From the NCBI GenBank assembly GCA_021229015.1, contig CM037782.1, positions 45,387,040-45,451,039 of the forward strand: a stretch of 64,000 nucleotides of DNA, read 5' to 3'. The notes below the pieces were generated by a model. The model saw nothing but the letters and a program-made list of their open reading frames with translations. It was not told where the DNA came from and made no database searches. The DNA is from Solen grandis (lineage: Eukaryota > Mollusca > Bivalvia > Adapedonta > Solenidae). The number at the start of each line of letters is the position of its first letter. Position 1 is the first letter of the stretch. Of the stretch, positions 1-11,663 are shown one piece after another. The translations under genes and the position numbers were made by a program.

Positions 1-20
1 TATTTTATGCCGATAAAAAT

Positions 21-44
21 TATTATTATTATTATTATTATTAT
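21..44. repeat. (ATT)n microsatellite, LINE 3' tail
   Basis: About eight ATT trinucleotides lie at the 3' side of the minus-strand LINE. Short-unit tails of this kind end many CR1/L2-group retrotransposons. Confidence 0.75.
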
Positions 45-432
45 TCTACCAGATTTATATAGCACTTTTTTTCAAATTGAACAATTCGCTCAAAAGTGCT
101 TTACAAAAGAACAATAAATACAACAAGTACAGCAGAAAAAAATAAGACCGTAAAAACATAATCGAACTGATAAAAATAAGACATTATAATACAATAAGAG
201 AGACTAAAAGATTCACAATAATAAAATACTAGGGTAATATATTGATGAAAGACAAAAGCTATCACTCTATGAACATAAAAACTTTCACACGACAACACTA
301 ACATCACATATATTAAATGGTAAGAAAACAATGTACCATAAAACATAAAATAAATGAATAAACAAATAAAAATGTGTAACATGACAGAGTACATGTAGCT
401 ACTTCTACAGAATGAAATGGTGAATATGACAA

Positions 433-1566
433 TTAATTGTAGTGTTGAATAAAAAGTTGCGTCTTCAGTTGTCCCTTAAAACTAGACAGTGTTGGTGCCT
501 CACGGATGTGAACTGGGAGAGAGTTCCATAGCTTCGGGGCAGCATGCATGAAGGAACGATCACCAAACAGTTTGGTCTTCGATTTTGGTATCACAAGAGA
601 CAGTTCATTTGCTGATCTAAGATTTCTGGGAGGTTTGTATATATGGATCATGTCCCGTATATAGAGAGGAGACAAGTCATGGAGAGCTTTATATGTCAAT
701 GTCAAGATCTTGTGATCTATCCTACATTTGATAGGTAGCCAATGAAGTTCTCTTAAAACCGGCGTTATGTGGTCGAAACGGGATGTTTTACAGATGATAC
801 GGGCTGCAGAGTTTTGTACCCGTTGTAGTTTGTTCAGTACGCTTTGTGAAGCACCATATAGAAGCGAGTTACAGTAGTCAAGGCGCGAGGTTACTAGACA
901 GTTGATGATAGATCTGGTGGCCTGAACCGTAAGGAATGGTCGTATACGCCCAATGTTTCGAAGCTGGAAGTATGCTGATCGACATACCATATTAACATGC
1001 TGTTCCATGTCCATGTTGGTGGTAAAAGTGGCACCAAGGTTTTTCACACAATCACTAGACTGAATCACCGATTCGCCAATGTGTAGAGAGACTGAATCTA
1101 GCTGTTTGGAATGTTTTTGCGATGCAAATAGCATAACCTCAGTTTTGTCGGTGTTCAGTTTCAACATGTTCTCATTCATCCAGGATACAATATCTGATAA
1201 GCAGCGTTCGACACGTGTAATGGCTTCACTCTGAGATACAGAGTCTATCGGCTTAAAAGCGACATAAATTTGGGAGTCGTCCGCATAGAAATGATGAATC
1301 AAACCATGGGACCTACATATATCTCCAACAGGTTTTGTGTACATGATGAAATATTTCGGCCCAAGAACGGAGCCCTGTGGCACGCTGTACTTCATCAATA
1401 CTGGCTCAGATAGTTCGCCATTCACAGATACCGTTTGGAATCTCTCGCTGAGGTATGAGGTAACCCATGCTAGACACTTGCCTGACACTCCAAACTGGCT
1501 CTCCAAATGACTCAACAATTTTACATGGTCAATTGTGTCGAATGCTGCTGATAGATCTAGCATCAC
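433..1566 (-). pseudogene. Retrotransposon ORF2 fragment: catalytic reverse transcriptase and C-terminal domain
   Basis: This 377-residue frame continues the RT after the frameshift. It starts with the LDLSAAFDTIDH block (first catalytic aspartate), then SVPQGSVLGP near residues 61-70 and the FYADD catalytic pair at about residues 93-97. The C-terminal part has the LHWLPIKCRIDHKILTLTYKALH and APKLWNSLP segments seen in CR1-group LINEs. The catalytic residues and stop codon are intact. The only disabling change seen is the frameshift separating it from the preceding fragment. Its first methionine is not a native start. Confidence 0.92.
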
Positions 1567-2905
1567 AAGTTAAGGTCACATGGCCTTGATCGAGAGAGTG
1601 CAGTATGTCGTTTTGCACTTTGATCAAGGCCGTCTCGGTGGAATGAAACTTCCTGTATGCAGACTGGAGAGGTTCATGTAATAAATTATGGTTAAGATGT
1701 TGTTCCAAGCGCTTGTCAACGACCTTCTCCAGTATTTTTGATAGGAATGGAAGATTTGATACAGGCCTATAGTTTTTCAGTATATTTGGGTTGAGACTGG
1801 ACTTTTTTAACAGTGGTCTAATTCTGGCACATTTAAATGGCCTCGGAACGGTGGCAGATTGTAAAGTATTTATAATTCGGGTAATTAGAGGTAAGAGTTC
1901 GGGAAGGGATGATTTCAACAACCATGTAGGTACCGGGTCGAGCTCACATGATTTGTTCGGGGAGCATTGTATGATGGATTTTACTTCATCCTCTGTTGCA
2001 AGTGGAAAATGCATAAGCCTGTTTTCGACCCGGACTCCAGATAATGAACTATCGGTTGACTCATTCTCTGTTCGATCATTTTCATGGATGATATCACGTC
2101 TTATCTTCTCGATCTTATTACAGAAAAAGTCACTGAAGGACTGTGCCAGCTCTTTTGGATTAGACATGGTGTTTGGGAGAGGAGTCGTCCTGTTGATCCC
2201 CAATAGATGGTTGGTCACTTTAAACAGGCTCTTCATGTCACGTCCGCATGAAACAATACGATCACATATGTAATCTGATCTTGCTTTATGTAGCATAGTG
2301 TTTACTTCAGCACAATAATCACGATATATCTGGTGGTCAATGGTTAGTTTGGATTTCCTCCATTTTCTTTCCAATTTACGTTTCTTATGTTTAGCATCAT
2401 GTAAGTCCTCTGTATACCAAGGAATTGTTGGTCTCAAAGTAATTGTCTTAGTCAGAAGTGGAGCATGTTTGTCGATAAGAGATGATAGACCTTGAGTATA
2501 TACTTCAACCAATTCATCAACCTTGTCAGTTTCAACTCTAAAACACTCAGAGGAGGCTATATCAGATTTAAATGAGTTCATATCAATAGCTTTAATTTTC
2601 CTGAAAGACACAGTTTTCCGAGCATTGGATTGCTTTGAAACATCAACGGTGAGGTGGAAGGCAAAATGATCACACTTCATATTGCCATGTTTGTCACAAA
2701 CACCAGTGTCTGTCACATAGACATTGTGTACAATACTGCAATCGTCTTTTGCAACGACAACATCAAGAGTGTGTCCCCGGACGTGTGTTGGCTCACGTAC
2801 ATATTGCTGCATTCCACACGATTGCAGACAACTATTGAACTTTACAGTGTCACGATCAGAGTTTTTGTCAAGATGGATATTTAGGTCCCCAACAATAACA
2901 GTTTC
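1529..2905 (-). pseudogene. Retrotransposon ORF2 fragment: endonuclease end and N-terminal reverse transcriptase
   Basis: The frame shows the endonuclease motif VIVGDLNIH and a later HTLDVV segment. A linker follows, then early reverse-transcriptase blocks, including NYRPVSNLPFLSKILEK and the LQSAYRKFHSTETAL block. The frame runs out just after a GHVTL segment. The next RT block (LDLSAAFDTIDH) continues in the neighbouring frame, so about one nucleotide has been gained or lost near 1565-1580. The endonuclease N-terminus is missing because the element is truncated. The protein would nick target DNA and prime cDNA synthesis. This copy is inactive. Confidence 0.9.
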
Positions 2906-2924
2906 TGACAAAAATAACAATTAT

Positions 2925-3600
2925 TGGTATATGACCTTGACCTTTGCATATCTTCGATGTTTTTTTTCCTATGATTTTACTTGTTTAATAAAAATGCATA
3001 AACAGTGAAATAATGATGAAGATTGAATAAAAAATAAAGTCAGGAGCTGCAAATAACCTTAAAAGTCATGCTTTTAAAATGTTGATTTTTAGAAAATATT
3101 GGTTAAGTTTGACCGCGTACTGTGGACAAACCATGCATTTCCCTAATTCGCCACCCCATATATTTTGTGCGTATATGTCATGCGAATCATATGCAACAAA
3201 CAAAATTCTCCTATCTCATCTCTGAATAAAATGGGCAGGTTTTTGGTAGACCTACCCTTATTTCACAGTTTTTGCGAGATTCGAACATTCAACCTCCTGT
3301 AGCACGAAAGTTTTATATACGCAAATTTTTGGAACCTATCATATTTTATTGGGCTATTTACAAGGAACATTATGCAAAAACCGCATTTGAATCGGACCTG
3401 AAATAATTGAGATATTGCTTATTAAACATTTTCATATAAAACGCCCCCTGGCGGGAAAATCAAAACAAAATTGCAAATTATCTCGACGTTAGGATCATCT
3501 TCAAGTACCTGGTTATTACTGATAAAAGTTTCATAGATGTGGCTTTTCTCACCTCGGAGCTATGCCGTTCACAAAAAAAGGTTAGAAAAAAAAACTAGAA
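2925..3600 (+). repeat. Composite repeat block, copy A (~650 bp)
   Basis: This block shares long stretches with 5205-5760 and 6065-6745. Shared segments include ATAAAGTCAGGAG, a GGACAAACCATGCATTTC segment, ATTTTGTGCGTATATGTC and GCGAGATTCGAACATTCAACC. It ends with a 'ccgttcacaaaaaaaggttagaa' segment mirrored at the end of copy C. No coding potential was seen. The identity of the family is unknown. Confidence 0.75.
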
Positions 3601-4960
3601 TCGCTATCGCGATATCATCGGTTTTCGCAAAAGCCATTTCATTCAGTTCACGAGTCGCATATTTCGAAAAACATTTCTTCAATCAATGGCTTGTTGATAC
3701 TGTTAACAGCGATCTTTCAAACATTTTTGTCACAATGTTTAAGCAGACTTTTTACCCAAAAGAATATTTTTGATTCAGTTTTCACGAAAGCAATTCCATT
3801 AAAGTCACGAGTCGCATGTTTCGAAAAACATTTCTTTGTTCAATGGCTTGTTGATACTATTAACAGCAATCTTTCAAACATTTTTTTTGCAATGTTTAAG
3901 CAGACTTTTTACCCAAAAGAATATTTTTGATTCAGTTTTAAAAATTCATTCAAGTCACGAGTCGATTTTCAAAAGTATTACCTGTCAGTTATGTAGGCGC
4001 GATATCATCGGTTTTCACGAAAGCAATTACATTCAGTTCACGAGTCGCATGATTCGAAAAATATTTCTTCATTCAATGGCTTGTTGATACTGTTAACAGC
4101 GATCTTTCAAACATTTTTGTCACAATGTTTAAGCAGACTTTTTACCCAAAAGAATATTTTTGAGTATTACCTGTCAGTTATGTAGTCCGATATCAATGGC
4201 TTTCACGAAAGCAATTTTATTCAGTTCACGAGTCGCATGATTCGAAAAACATTTCTTCAATCAATGGTTTGTTAAATTAGTTAACAGCGATCTTTCAAAG
4301 ATTTTTGTTGCAATGTTTAAGCAGACTTTTTACCCAAAAGAATATTTTTGAGTATTACCTGTCAGTTATGTAGTCGCGATATCATCGGGTTTTACAAAAG
4401 CAATTCCTTTCAGTTCAAGAGTCACATGATTCGAAAAACATTTCTTCGTTCAATGGCTTGTTGATACTGTTAACAGTGATCTTTCAAACATTTTTGTCAC
4501 AATGTTTAAGCAGACTTTTTACCCAAAAGAATATGGATGAGTATTACCTGTCAGTTATGTAGTCGCGATATCGATTCAGTTTTCACGAAAACAATTCCAT
4601 CAAAGTCACGAGTCGCATGATTCGAAAAATATTTCTTCATTCAATGGCTTGTTGATACTGTTAACAGCGATCTTTCAAACATTTTTGTCACAATGTTTAA
4701 GCAGACTTTTTACTCAAAAGAATATTTTTGAGTATTACCTGTCAGTTATGTAGTCCGATATCAATGGCTTTCAATTCCATTCTTTTCACGAGTCGCATGA
4801 TTCGAAAAACATTTTTTCATTCAATAGCTTGTTGAATACTGTTAACAGTGATCTTTCAAATATTTTTGTCGTAATGTTTATGCAGACTTTTCACCAAGAA
4901 GAATATTTTGAGTATTCCCTGTCAATTATGTAGTCGCAAACTTGAAAACTTTTTTACAGA
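3600..4960 (+). repeat. Tandem array, ~190-bp unit, about seven copies
   Basis: Each unit carries a ttcacgagtcgcatg segment, a caatggcttgttgatactg segment, a catttttgtcacaatg segment and aagcagactttttaccc. The last landmark recurs near 3740, 3900, 4130, 4318, 4508, 4700 and 4883. Spacing is mostly about 190 bp, with one short (~160) and one long (~230) interval near the start. The units diverge by several percent. Small ORFs across the array are by-products of the repeat. It sits between copies of a second repeat, so it is probably the core of a mobile element rather than a free satellite. Confidence 0.9.
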
Positions 4961-4989
4961 ATTCGGTTAGTGCAAAGTTAGATGAGTGT

Positions 4990-6732
4990 TGCTTTCTGAT
5001 GGCAACAAATGACATTAAAACTGATTTAAAATTATTTCAAAAAAAAAGGATGAAACTTTGGGCTGCCGTAAAATGACCAAATTAACTCGGATCTTCAAAA
5101 ACTAAACATCAATGGAAAGGGCTCTTCAGGAACTAAAAGTTTTGTTCATATACTTTCAATGAAATATTTTTAGTTTTGGAGCTATTTGGAGCCGAATAAA
5201 AACACAATAATCGTAATATGACATTGACATTTGCAATTTCTTTTCAACTTTTTAATTGTGAGACTCTTTCAAACATAACATTAAATAACTTGTGAAAATA
5301 TCATGAAGAATGAACAAAAAATAAAGTCAGGGGCGACAAAAAACATGTTTTTGAAATTTTAATTTTTCCTAAAATTTAGTGAAGTTTGACCGATTCTAGA
5401 GGACAAACCATGCATTTCTTAAATTCGCCACCCCAAATATTTTGTGCGCATATGTCTTGCAAATCATTTGCAGCAAACAAAATTCTTCTATCTGATGTCT
5501 AACATAAATGGATAGGTTTTTCGGAGACACTGCACAGTCCATCTGCACAGTTTTTTGCGAGGTTCGAACCTCCAACCTTCCGTTACTAGCTCAAAGAAGA
5601 TCAGCCACGCATACCTAGAAACGATAATATTTTATTAGGCTATCAACAAGGAACAAAATGCAACATACTGCATTTGGATCAGACTTCAACTTTTTGAGTT
5701 ATATGTAGAAGAGTGATTTCAAGCAAAGCGCCCACTAGCGGCAAAATGAGAAACAAAATTGATTAAAATTTTACCATTAGATACCTAGCAATGCAGCAAA
5801 TAGTTCAATCAAGTATACACGTCGCACTTGTCGAACATTCTATTTCTCATATACCACAATTTGATGGCAACAAATGACATTAAAACTGATTTAAAATTAT
5901 TTTAAAAAAAAAAGGATCAAACTTTGGACTGCCGTAATATGACCAAATCAAGTCCGATCTTCAAAAACTAAACATCAATGGAAAGATCTCTTCAAGAACT
6001 AAAACTTTTGTACATATACTCTCAATGAAATATTTTAAGTTTTGGAGCTATTTGTGGCCGAATAAAAACACACTAATCGTAATATGACCATGACCGTTGC
6101 ATTTATTTTTTAACTTTTTAATTGTGAGGCCCTTTCCGACATAACACTACATAACTTGCGAAATTTTCATGAAGAATGAACCAAAAATAAAGTCAGGAGC
6201 GACAAAAAACATGTTTTTGAAATTTTAATTTTTCCTAAAATTTAGTGAAGTTTGACCGTTTCTAGAGGACAAATCATGCATTTCTTAAATTTGCCACCCC
6301 ATATATTTTGTGCGTATATGTCTTGCAAATCATTTGCAACAAACAGAACTCTTCTATCTGATCTCTAACAAAAATGGATAGGTTTTTCGTACACCTACCC
6401 TCATTTGCGCAGTTTTTTGCGAGGTTCGAACATTCAACCTTCTAAAACTCAAAAACTTTCAGCGACACGTACCCTCAAAATCTATCATATTTTATGAGGC
6501 TATCAACAAGGAACAGAATGCAAAAAAACGCATTTGAATCGGAACTTAAATAACTGAGTTATTAGCCATTAATAAATTTCATATAAAACGCCCCCTAGCG
6601 GGAAAAGTAAGATATAAATGAAAATTTTCTCAACGTTAGGATCATCTTCAAATACGTGGTAAAAACTGATTAAGATTTCATAAATGTGGCTTTTCTGATC
6701 ACGGAGATTTGCCGTTAACAAAAAAGGGTTAG

Positions 6733-6745
<13 letters not shown>
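4990..6745 (+). repeat. Duplicated ~870-bp block with composite-repeat copies B and C
   Basis: The segment starting 'gatggcaacaaatgacattaa' near 4997 recurs near 5862. After each copy comes the same series (ggctgccgtaa, the 'tcttcaaaaactaaacatcaa' stretch, tttggagctatttg), then a copy of the A-type block at about 5205-5760 and 6065-6745. Copy C ends in a long A run (6729-6762). This looks like a tandem duplication inside one complex element spanning about 2.9-6.76 kb. No protein is encoded. Confidence 0.8.

Positions 6746-6762
<17 letters not shown>
6729..6762 (+). repeat. Poly(A) run
   Basis: Over 30 consecutive A at the right edge of the composite repeat. It could be a retroposed tail or slippage. 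Confidence 0.7.
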
Positions 6763-6763
<1 letters not shown>

Positions 6764-7960
6764 AGAAGAAAGTCAAGTCAAAGTCAAAATGTTTTATTGG
6801 CATAAACAAACAAATTGTTCAACGCCAACTACACCGTGGCGGTACAGGTATATAAACATCTGAAAAGTACAATTTTGAACAAAACAGAACATATTATACA
6901 TATAAGAATATCGACAATATATACAAATTAAATTCATACACAAAGCGTTTAATGTTGTGTGGAAAAAAAAATAGAATTTGAACAAATTCAAATATTAAAC
7001 ATTAATAAATATCTAAACTATAAAAATTCTTTAAAAAATAATAATTTGAACACGATGTATCTATAATGTAAATTTACTTATGTCTTAGTCGGAATGACAG
7101 AAAGAGAGAAAATAAGTTAAATTTGGCGCTTCACGGTGTGTGAATCTTACGTATAACCGGCTATTGTAAAGGGAAATTACTCTGAAGTGAATGCGAGGAG
7201 AAAACAAAAACGTGCTTAAATTAAATCGCAGTAAGTTTTGAAATTTGAACAATTGAAGTACACTGGAAAAATATGAATAATAGCAAGGTGTAGAATAAAT
7301 AGTATGCCACTGATTGTCATGTATAATTTACGATGACAACATTGTCATATAATTTAATCAACCTTAATTTCATCGATGATCGAGTCAAGATTAGCCACAC
7401 TTCTTCAACTACAAGAAGGAAACTTCAGCACTTGTACTGTAAGTTACAAAAATATTCTGTCAACTATATAAATGTTAAATTAAATACTTATAAACATATT
7501 TTTCATTTATTATTATATTAATACTTATGAGATCATAATGTTAAATTAAATACTTATAAACATATTTTTCATTTATTATTATATTAATACTTATGAGATC
7601 ATAAACACAGTATGAATGATGTGTAACAAAAATGCCATATTTAAATGAACATCTTGCCGAAACGAAACGCAAGAAATTCTACATGGAGTGTTACAGTCTT
7701 AGTGTATAATGCCGGTGTATATGAGAGTTAAGGAGCATGCAGTAATGTATCTCTGTGAGTGATTGTGTGTGTATGTGTGTACTTGTGTTAGTGGGGTTGG
7801 TGTGTATAGACAGAGATGCATGTAAACATGCAATACAATATGTACTATCATTATAAATAAATATTGATTTATGGTATGAGATTCAATCTTATATTGAAGA
7901 AATATAAAACAAAACAAAAAAAAAAACAAAAAAAATTTATTGACTAATAATGATTACCTA
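6763..7960. other. Gene-free AT-rich stretch with a short tandem duplication
   Basis: No convincing gene. A 66-bp sequence at 7472-7537 is repeated exactly in tandem at 7538-7603. A GT-rich segment lies near 7760-7800. The 'caagtcaaagtcaaaatg' start near 6774 looks like the end of a dispersed repeat on the minus strand, but I cannot assign it. Confidence 0.5.
7472..7603 (+). repeat. 66-bp perfect tandem duplication
   Basis: Both copies begin atgttaaattaaatac and end gagatcata. The apparent identity suggests a recent duplication. Confidence 0.85.
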
Positions 7961-7972
7961 ATGAAGAACAAT

Positions 7973-8135
7973 AGGTTTTCGCACTGCGAGGTGCGAAAAC
8001 CTAAAAAAAATAAAACAGAAGAATAACAATAGGTTTTCGCACTGCGAGGTGCGAAAACCTAAAAATTTTGCGATGCGAAAACCTAAAAAAAGAAGAACGA
8101 GAACAAAGGGTTTTCGCACTGCGATGCGAAAACCC
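7973..8135. repeat. Cluster of three palindromic hairpin repeats
   Basis: AGGTTTTCGCACTGCGAGG followed by TGCGAAAACCT forms a near-perfect hairpin at 7973-8002 and again at 8031-8060. A variant with GGG/CCC ends lies at 8108-8135, and half copies sit between them. A-rich spacers separate the units. No coding sequence. Possibly the palindromic end of a non-autonomous element amplified locally. Confidence 0.8.
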
Positions 8136-8159
8136 AAAAATACTGAGCCTTGTGCATGA

Positions 8160-9000
8160 CACTTTCTCTCATTAGTTTCTTTTCATAAATGAAATTTCAT
8201 TTCAATACTATGTGTCGAACAGGAGTTATCTTAAGGACACGAAATTATAAAAAAGGGAAAAACTCCAACAAGAAACCCTAGAAATGGAGTATGCTCTTGT
8301 GATCTACAATTCTCATCCATAACGTCTACGCACCTATGAAGCTTCAATGTTATTTTCTCATAGTGCACGAGTTATGCTCCGGACAAAACTTAAATATGAA
8401 TATGAAATAAAACAAAGGGCAATAACTCCAAAAATATGATTCGCAGAATTAGGGTTTTTGTTCACTGCAAATTTCCTTTGTGAAGTCTATCCACCTATGA
8501 CTTGACTAGACTTGACTATTTAAGGTTTACCGTCGCTTCGACTGTATTTCAGTCATATATCGACGTCCAGCTCATTACAGGTGGAGGAAGACCCCGAATG
8601 CACGCAGGCATCCAGGTAGAACCACCGACCTACCGCAAGCCAGCTGGAAGGCTTCCTCATATGAAAATCCGAATGACCCTGCCGGGATTCGAACCAACGC
8701 CATGAGGGACTGAGTGAGTGTTAAAGTCAGCGATTTTACCCTCTCGGCCACGGAGGCCCCCTATCCACCTATGAAATTTCAATGTATGTCTCATAGTGCA
8801 TGAGTAATGTTCTCGACAATTTCAAGTATGAAATTTAACATAGGATAATAATTCCAAAACATGATGTGATGAGTTAAGGGTTTTTGTGCATGACACTTTT
8901 ACATCATTAGATCTATCCACCTGTGAAGGTTCATGTTAATAGCTTTGATACATTTTGAGGTATGCCCTGGGCAAAAAGTGTGACTGACAGAAGGACAACT
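8160..9000 (+). repeat. Diverged tandem core repeats interrupted by a SINE
   Basis: Segments such as 'agggtttttgtgcatgacac', 'ctatccacctatga' and 'agtgcacgagttatg' recur at ~170-bp intervals (near 8140, 8450 and 8880). They resemble the core repeats of the palindrome-ended elements elsewhere in the window. A SINE at 8501-8760 splits the array. Confidence 0.6.
8501..8760 (-). mobile_element. tRNA-derived SINE with 14-bp target-site duplication
   Basis: On the minus strand the head has an A-box-like TGGCCGAGAGGGT and a B box GGTTCGAATCC. This layout matches a serine/leucine-type tRNA with a long variable arm. A ~150-bp body follows (CCAGCTGGCTTGCGGTAGG, TCTTCCTCCACC, GCTGGACGTCG), then a tail GCGACGGTAAACC and AATAGTCAAG. 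The 14-mer ctatccacctatga flanks it at 8487-8500 and 8761-8774. The same family occurs at 15858, 16068 and 62882, with a fragment at 13981. Confidence 0.92.
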
Positions 9001-9009
9001 CTGACGAAA

Positions 9010-9550
9010 GTTTAAACAATATGTCTGCCCAATATAAATAGGGGGACGGAAATCATGTCAAAAACATAAACATGTGAAATGACATGGCAAAATGTTAGTT
9101 CGAAATGGCAAAACGTATTTTACAACTTGTTAAGAATCATGATACAAATTATCATAATCATGATACGAATTAGTATAGTCATAATACGAATTAGCATAAC
9201 CTATATGGTCAGATCAAAGCCTGTCGGCTGGATTTATATATTTAACTAGCTAAACCTGTAATTATAACTCCAACGTTTAAGCAGGGTTACTCTCGATAGA
9301 GGCAAAGGTCAAGTGACGCAATACGACACGTTTCCCTAAAACTCTAGTTACTAGTAGTAAGTCAGCTAAACTCGCTCTTTGTTTCATGATAAACCTGTCA
9401 CCAGTCTCTCAGTGTTTTGAGTGCTTTGATTCGTTTCATAATGCTCCATTCCTAAACTGCATACATAAGGAAGTCACGACCTATTACCGCATTGCACTGC
9501 TGCGCTAATGAGTGCGGGGTGACACAAAACGGTAAAATTAGCTGTAAAGT
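9010..9550. other. Region 3' of the TNFR gene
   Basis: This holds presumed 3' untranslated sequence and intergenic DNA. Nothing else recognisable was seen. A short imperfect tandem of atgatacgaatta-type units occurs near 9138-9200. Confidence 0.4.
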
Positions 9551-9552
9551 AG

Positions 9553-9776
9553 TTATCCTATTATTTCAATATTCCCGTTTTCTTCGTAAGGTTTTGAAAT
9601 CTGCGTTCCTGCAACTATAGAAAATCCAGATCCAGGCGACCTTTTATGTTTTTTGCTCAAAACGATGATAATGATTATTATAATGATGATCAGAATGATC
9701 ACAACAGGTACTCCAATAATGTAATACAAATGATTGGAAATGACTTTAGATGAGGGAACATTTCCACCGGATGCTT
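9553..9776 (-). CDS. TNF receptor superfamily protein: last exon (membrane helix and cytoplasmic tail)
   Basis: The exon follows a pyrimidine-rich acceptor ending TTTCCAG on the minus strand and ends at a TAA stop (9553-9555). It encodes a short stalk (ASGGNVPSSK), a helix of about 23 residues very rich in isoleucine (starting YYIIGVPVV), a basic stop-transfer segment KKHKR and a tail of about 30 residues ending NIEIIG. It starts with two bases of a split codon, which fits the one-base overhang of the exon at 10899-11006. The tail has no death domain and no obvious TRAF-binding motif. The receptor is therefore type I, with little signalling surface of its own, or it uses an adaptor. Assignment rests on exon phase and protein order; no cDNA was available. 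Confidence 0.8.
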
Positions 9777-10898
9777 CTGGAAAGAAAAAGAAAAGACACA
9801 AAATAATAGTATTAATTAACAAAGGAGGCAAATGAGAAACAAAGACTAGTTCATGTAATAATTAGCAAATATAACCAAAAATGAAAACGTAGACTAAGTA
9901 AATATTGCTATAGTTGTCACTATACATGAACAAACACTCAAAAAACGCTCTGGATTTACACCAGATACGCGAAGTGACATGGCTGTGAGGCACAGCACTA
10001 TATTTGTTTCATGTCGACAAAATGTCAACCATTTTTCAAAAGATGCTTTTTTGTTATGTAATTATGTCAATTACTCATCAACGTAGGTCATGATAAAATT
10101 ATTGATAATTTGAACGCAAAGGAGCCAATTAACTTAACTTCGATTGAATAGAATTAAATTTGTAAAATGTCGGTTTTCATATCTATCTACTGGAGACAGA
10201 TATAGTGCTGCTATGCTGCAGTATAACACCGTAGACATATGTGACATGAAACTATCCTGACACCGGGATTTCCTAATTCTATACTGGTCGCTAAGCAGTA
10301 TCATTTCAAAGATAGAGGTCATCGTCGAAATCCACGGTCACAAAGCTAAATGTGATTTTGAACTTCGTTTTCATGAATAGCAATCAACAACTTGCTGACT
10401 ATTGAAACCGAGCATATCACTTTTCAATGAATTTACAAAAGCAAAATCCGAGGTTCAAAGTATAACAAGCCATTTCCTTGGTCAAATGATCCGTGCTATA
10501 TTCGCCATGGATCAAATAAAATGTCTAAATAATAATTCATGAATACGAAGTTTTGCTAATCTAATAAATCACGATCGATGAATTGAGCGAACTTGGGTTT
10601 CGACAACGGGAAGAGGTTATGTGACCTCCCGTTCTAACCACTTGGTCACATTGGACGGTAAAGGTAGATTTAGTTTTCGTCATAGGAAGCTACAAAATTA
10701 TGTGCACGATGAAGCAAGAAATGTGATACATATTCCCATTTTTCATAACCACTGTTTGAATAGACGGCGATAGAATTACGATACTTACTTTTTTTGCTGT
10801 GAAATGAAATTAATAAATAATATATTTCTTTCCTGAAATGTTGAGTAAAACGGGCAAAAAAAAAAATAACTTGGAAAATTACATATAAAACTACATAC

Positions 10899-11006
10899 CA
10901 GTCGTCAGCTGACACCATCTTTTACACACTTCGACGATAGTTCTGTCATTTTTGTTACATGCCGAACACTGCAAACAGTCACCGCTAGAGTCGTCTAAAA
11001 AGTATC
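10899..11006 (-). CDS. TNF receptor superfamily protein: membrane-proximal cysteine-rich exon
   Basis: A 108-bp exon lies between an acceptor GGTAG and a donor GTATGT on the minus strand. It is symmetric, phase 1 at both ends. It encodes YFLDDSSGDCLQCSAC followed by a segment ending VCKRWCQLTT. Joined to the preceding exon it completes CKDGYFLDDSSGDC, a standard start of a TNFR cysteine-rich domain. Joined to the next exon it reads QLTTEASGG, leading into the membrane helix. It is too short to stand out as an ORF but fits in cysteine spacing and in both splice phases. Confidence 0.8.
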
Positions 11007-11302
11007 CTACCATCGAAAAAAAAAAAGAGTCAAATATATCTATTTACCAAATAAGAACCCATCTGTCTACCTGTTCAGCAACATGTCTAAAAATTTCACT
11101 CCGTGCTTCTTTGTATAAAAGGAAAAATATAGTGTCATATCGACGGCTGACAATGTCACGATTCTAAGTGTGTATAGGTATAGAAGGCGTTGGAACAGTT
11201 TAACGACCAGACCTGTAAGTATTGTGTTAGTGTGCTCTGTGCATTTGAAAGAATAAACAATGTAACAATAATTTTACAAATTTGTATCCTCAAAGTTTAC
11301 AA

Positions 11303-11345
11303 ACAAGAGAGCCAAAATGGTCCAGAAGTCGCTCACCTGAGAAAC
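11303..11345 (-). repeat. 3' terminus of a palindrome-ended element (minus)
   Basis: The reverse complement reads CTCAGGTGAGCGAC, a GGACC..GGCTC hairpin and CTCTTGTT. This is a diverged form of the 3' end of the AGCTCACC family described at 27746. The rest of the copy, to the right, is not clearly recognisable. Confidence 0.65.
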
Positions 11346-11663
11346 ACTGCCTTCATTGCCTGTACTAGTTACTATCTATTGAATACAGAATCCATGCAGG
11401 TATATAGGAAGATCATTTTAATTCCTCGAACAAAAAAGTACTTGAAACTTAAATATTCAAAAGAAGGTCGCTGGGTCATGATCAAGGACATCCAATGTCA
11501 AAATTCAATTCCACACACTAAACTGTACCTTATGATCTAAAACTGAACATCATTGCTCTCTATATTGGGAATTAGTTTCGGCTTGATTTATTTAAAAAAT
11601 TCTTTTAAATTATGATTTCAGTTCAACTAGTGCGCAAACAGAAAAACAACATATTTTACTGAC

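Larger units (their letters stand above)
1..2905 (-). mobile_element. 5'-truncated CR1-group non-LTR retrotransposon
   Basis: The minus strand carries the C-terminal end of an AP-type endonuclease (GDLN motif), a reverse transcriptase and the C-terminal domain typical of CR1-group LINEs. It is followed by about 390 bp without a long ORF and an (AAT)n-type tail, seen as (ATT)n at 21-44 on the plus strand. The endonuclease similarity begins abruptly near 2900, where a different repeat starts, so the copy is 5'-truncated as expected of incomplete target-primed reverse transcription. The ORF is broken by a frameshift near 1565-1580. No clear target-site duplication was found. Confident for a LINE, less so for the exact clade. 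Confidence 0.9.

Noticed and set aside
2654..3008. Plus-strand ORFs over the LINE endonuclease region
   Set aside because: Shadows of the minus-strand retrotransposon ORF.
7973..8135. CRISPR-like array of palindromic repeats
   Set aside because: Only three units, low-complexity A-rich spacers, eukaryotic context and no cas genes.
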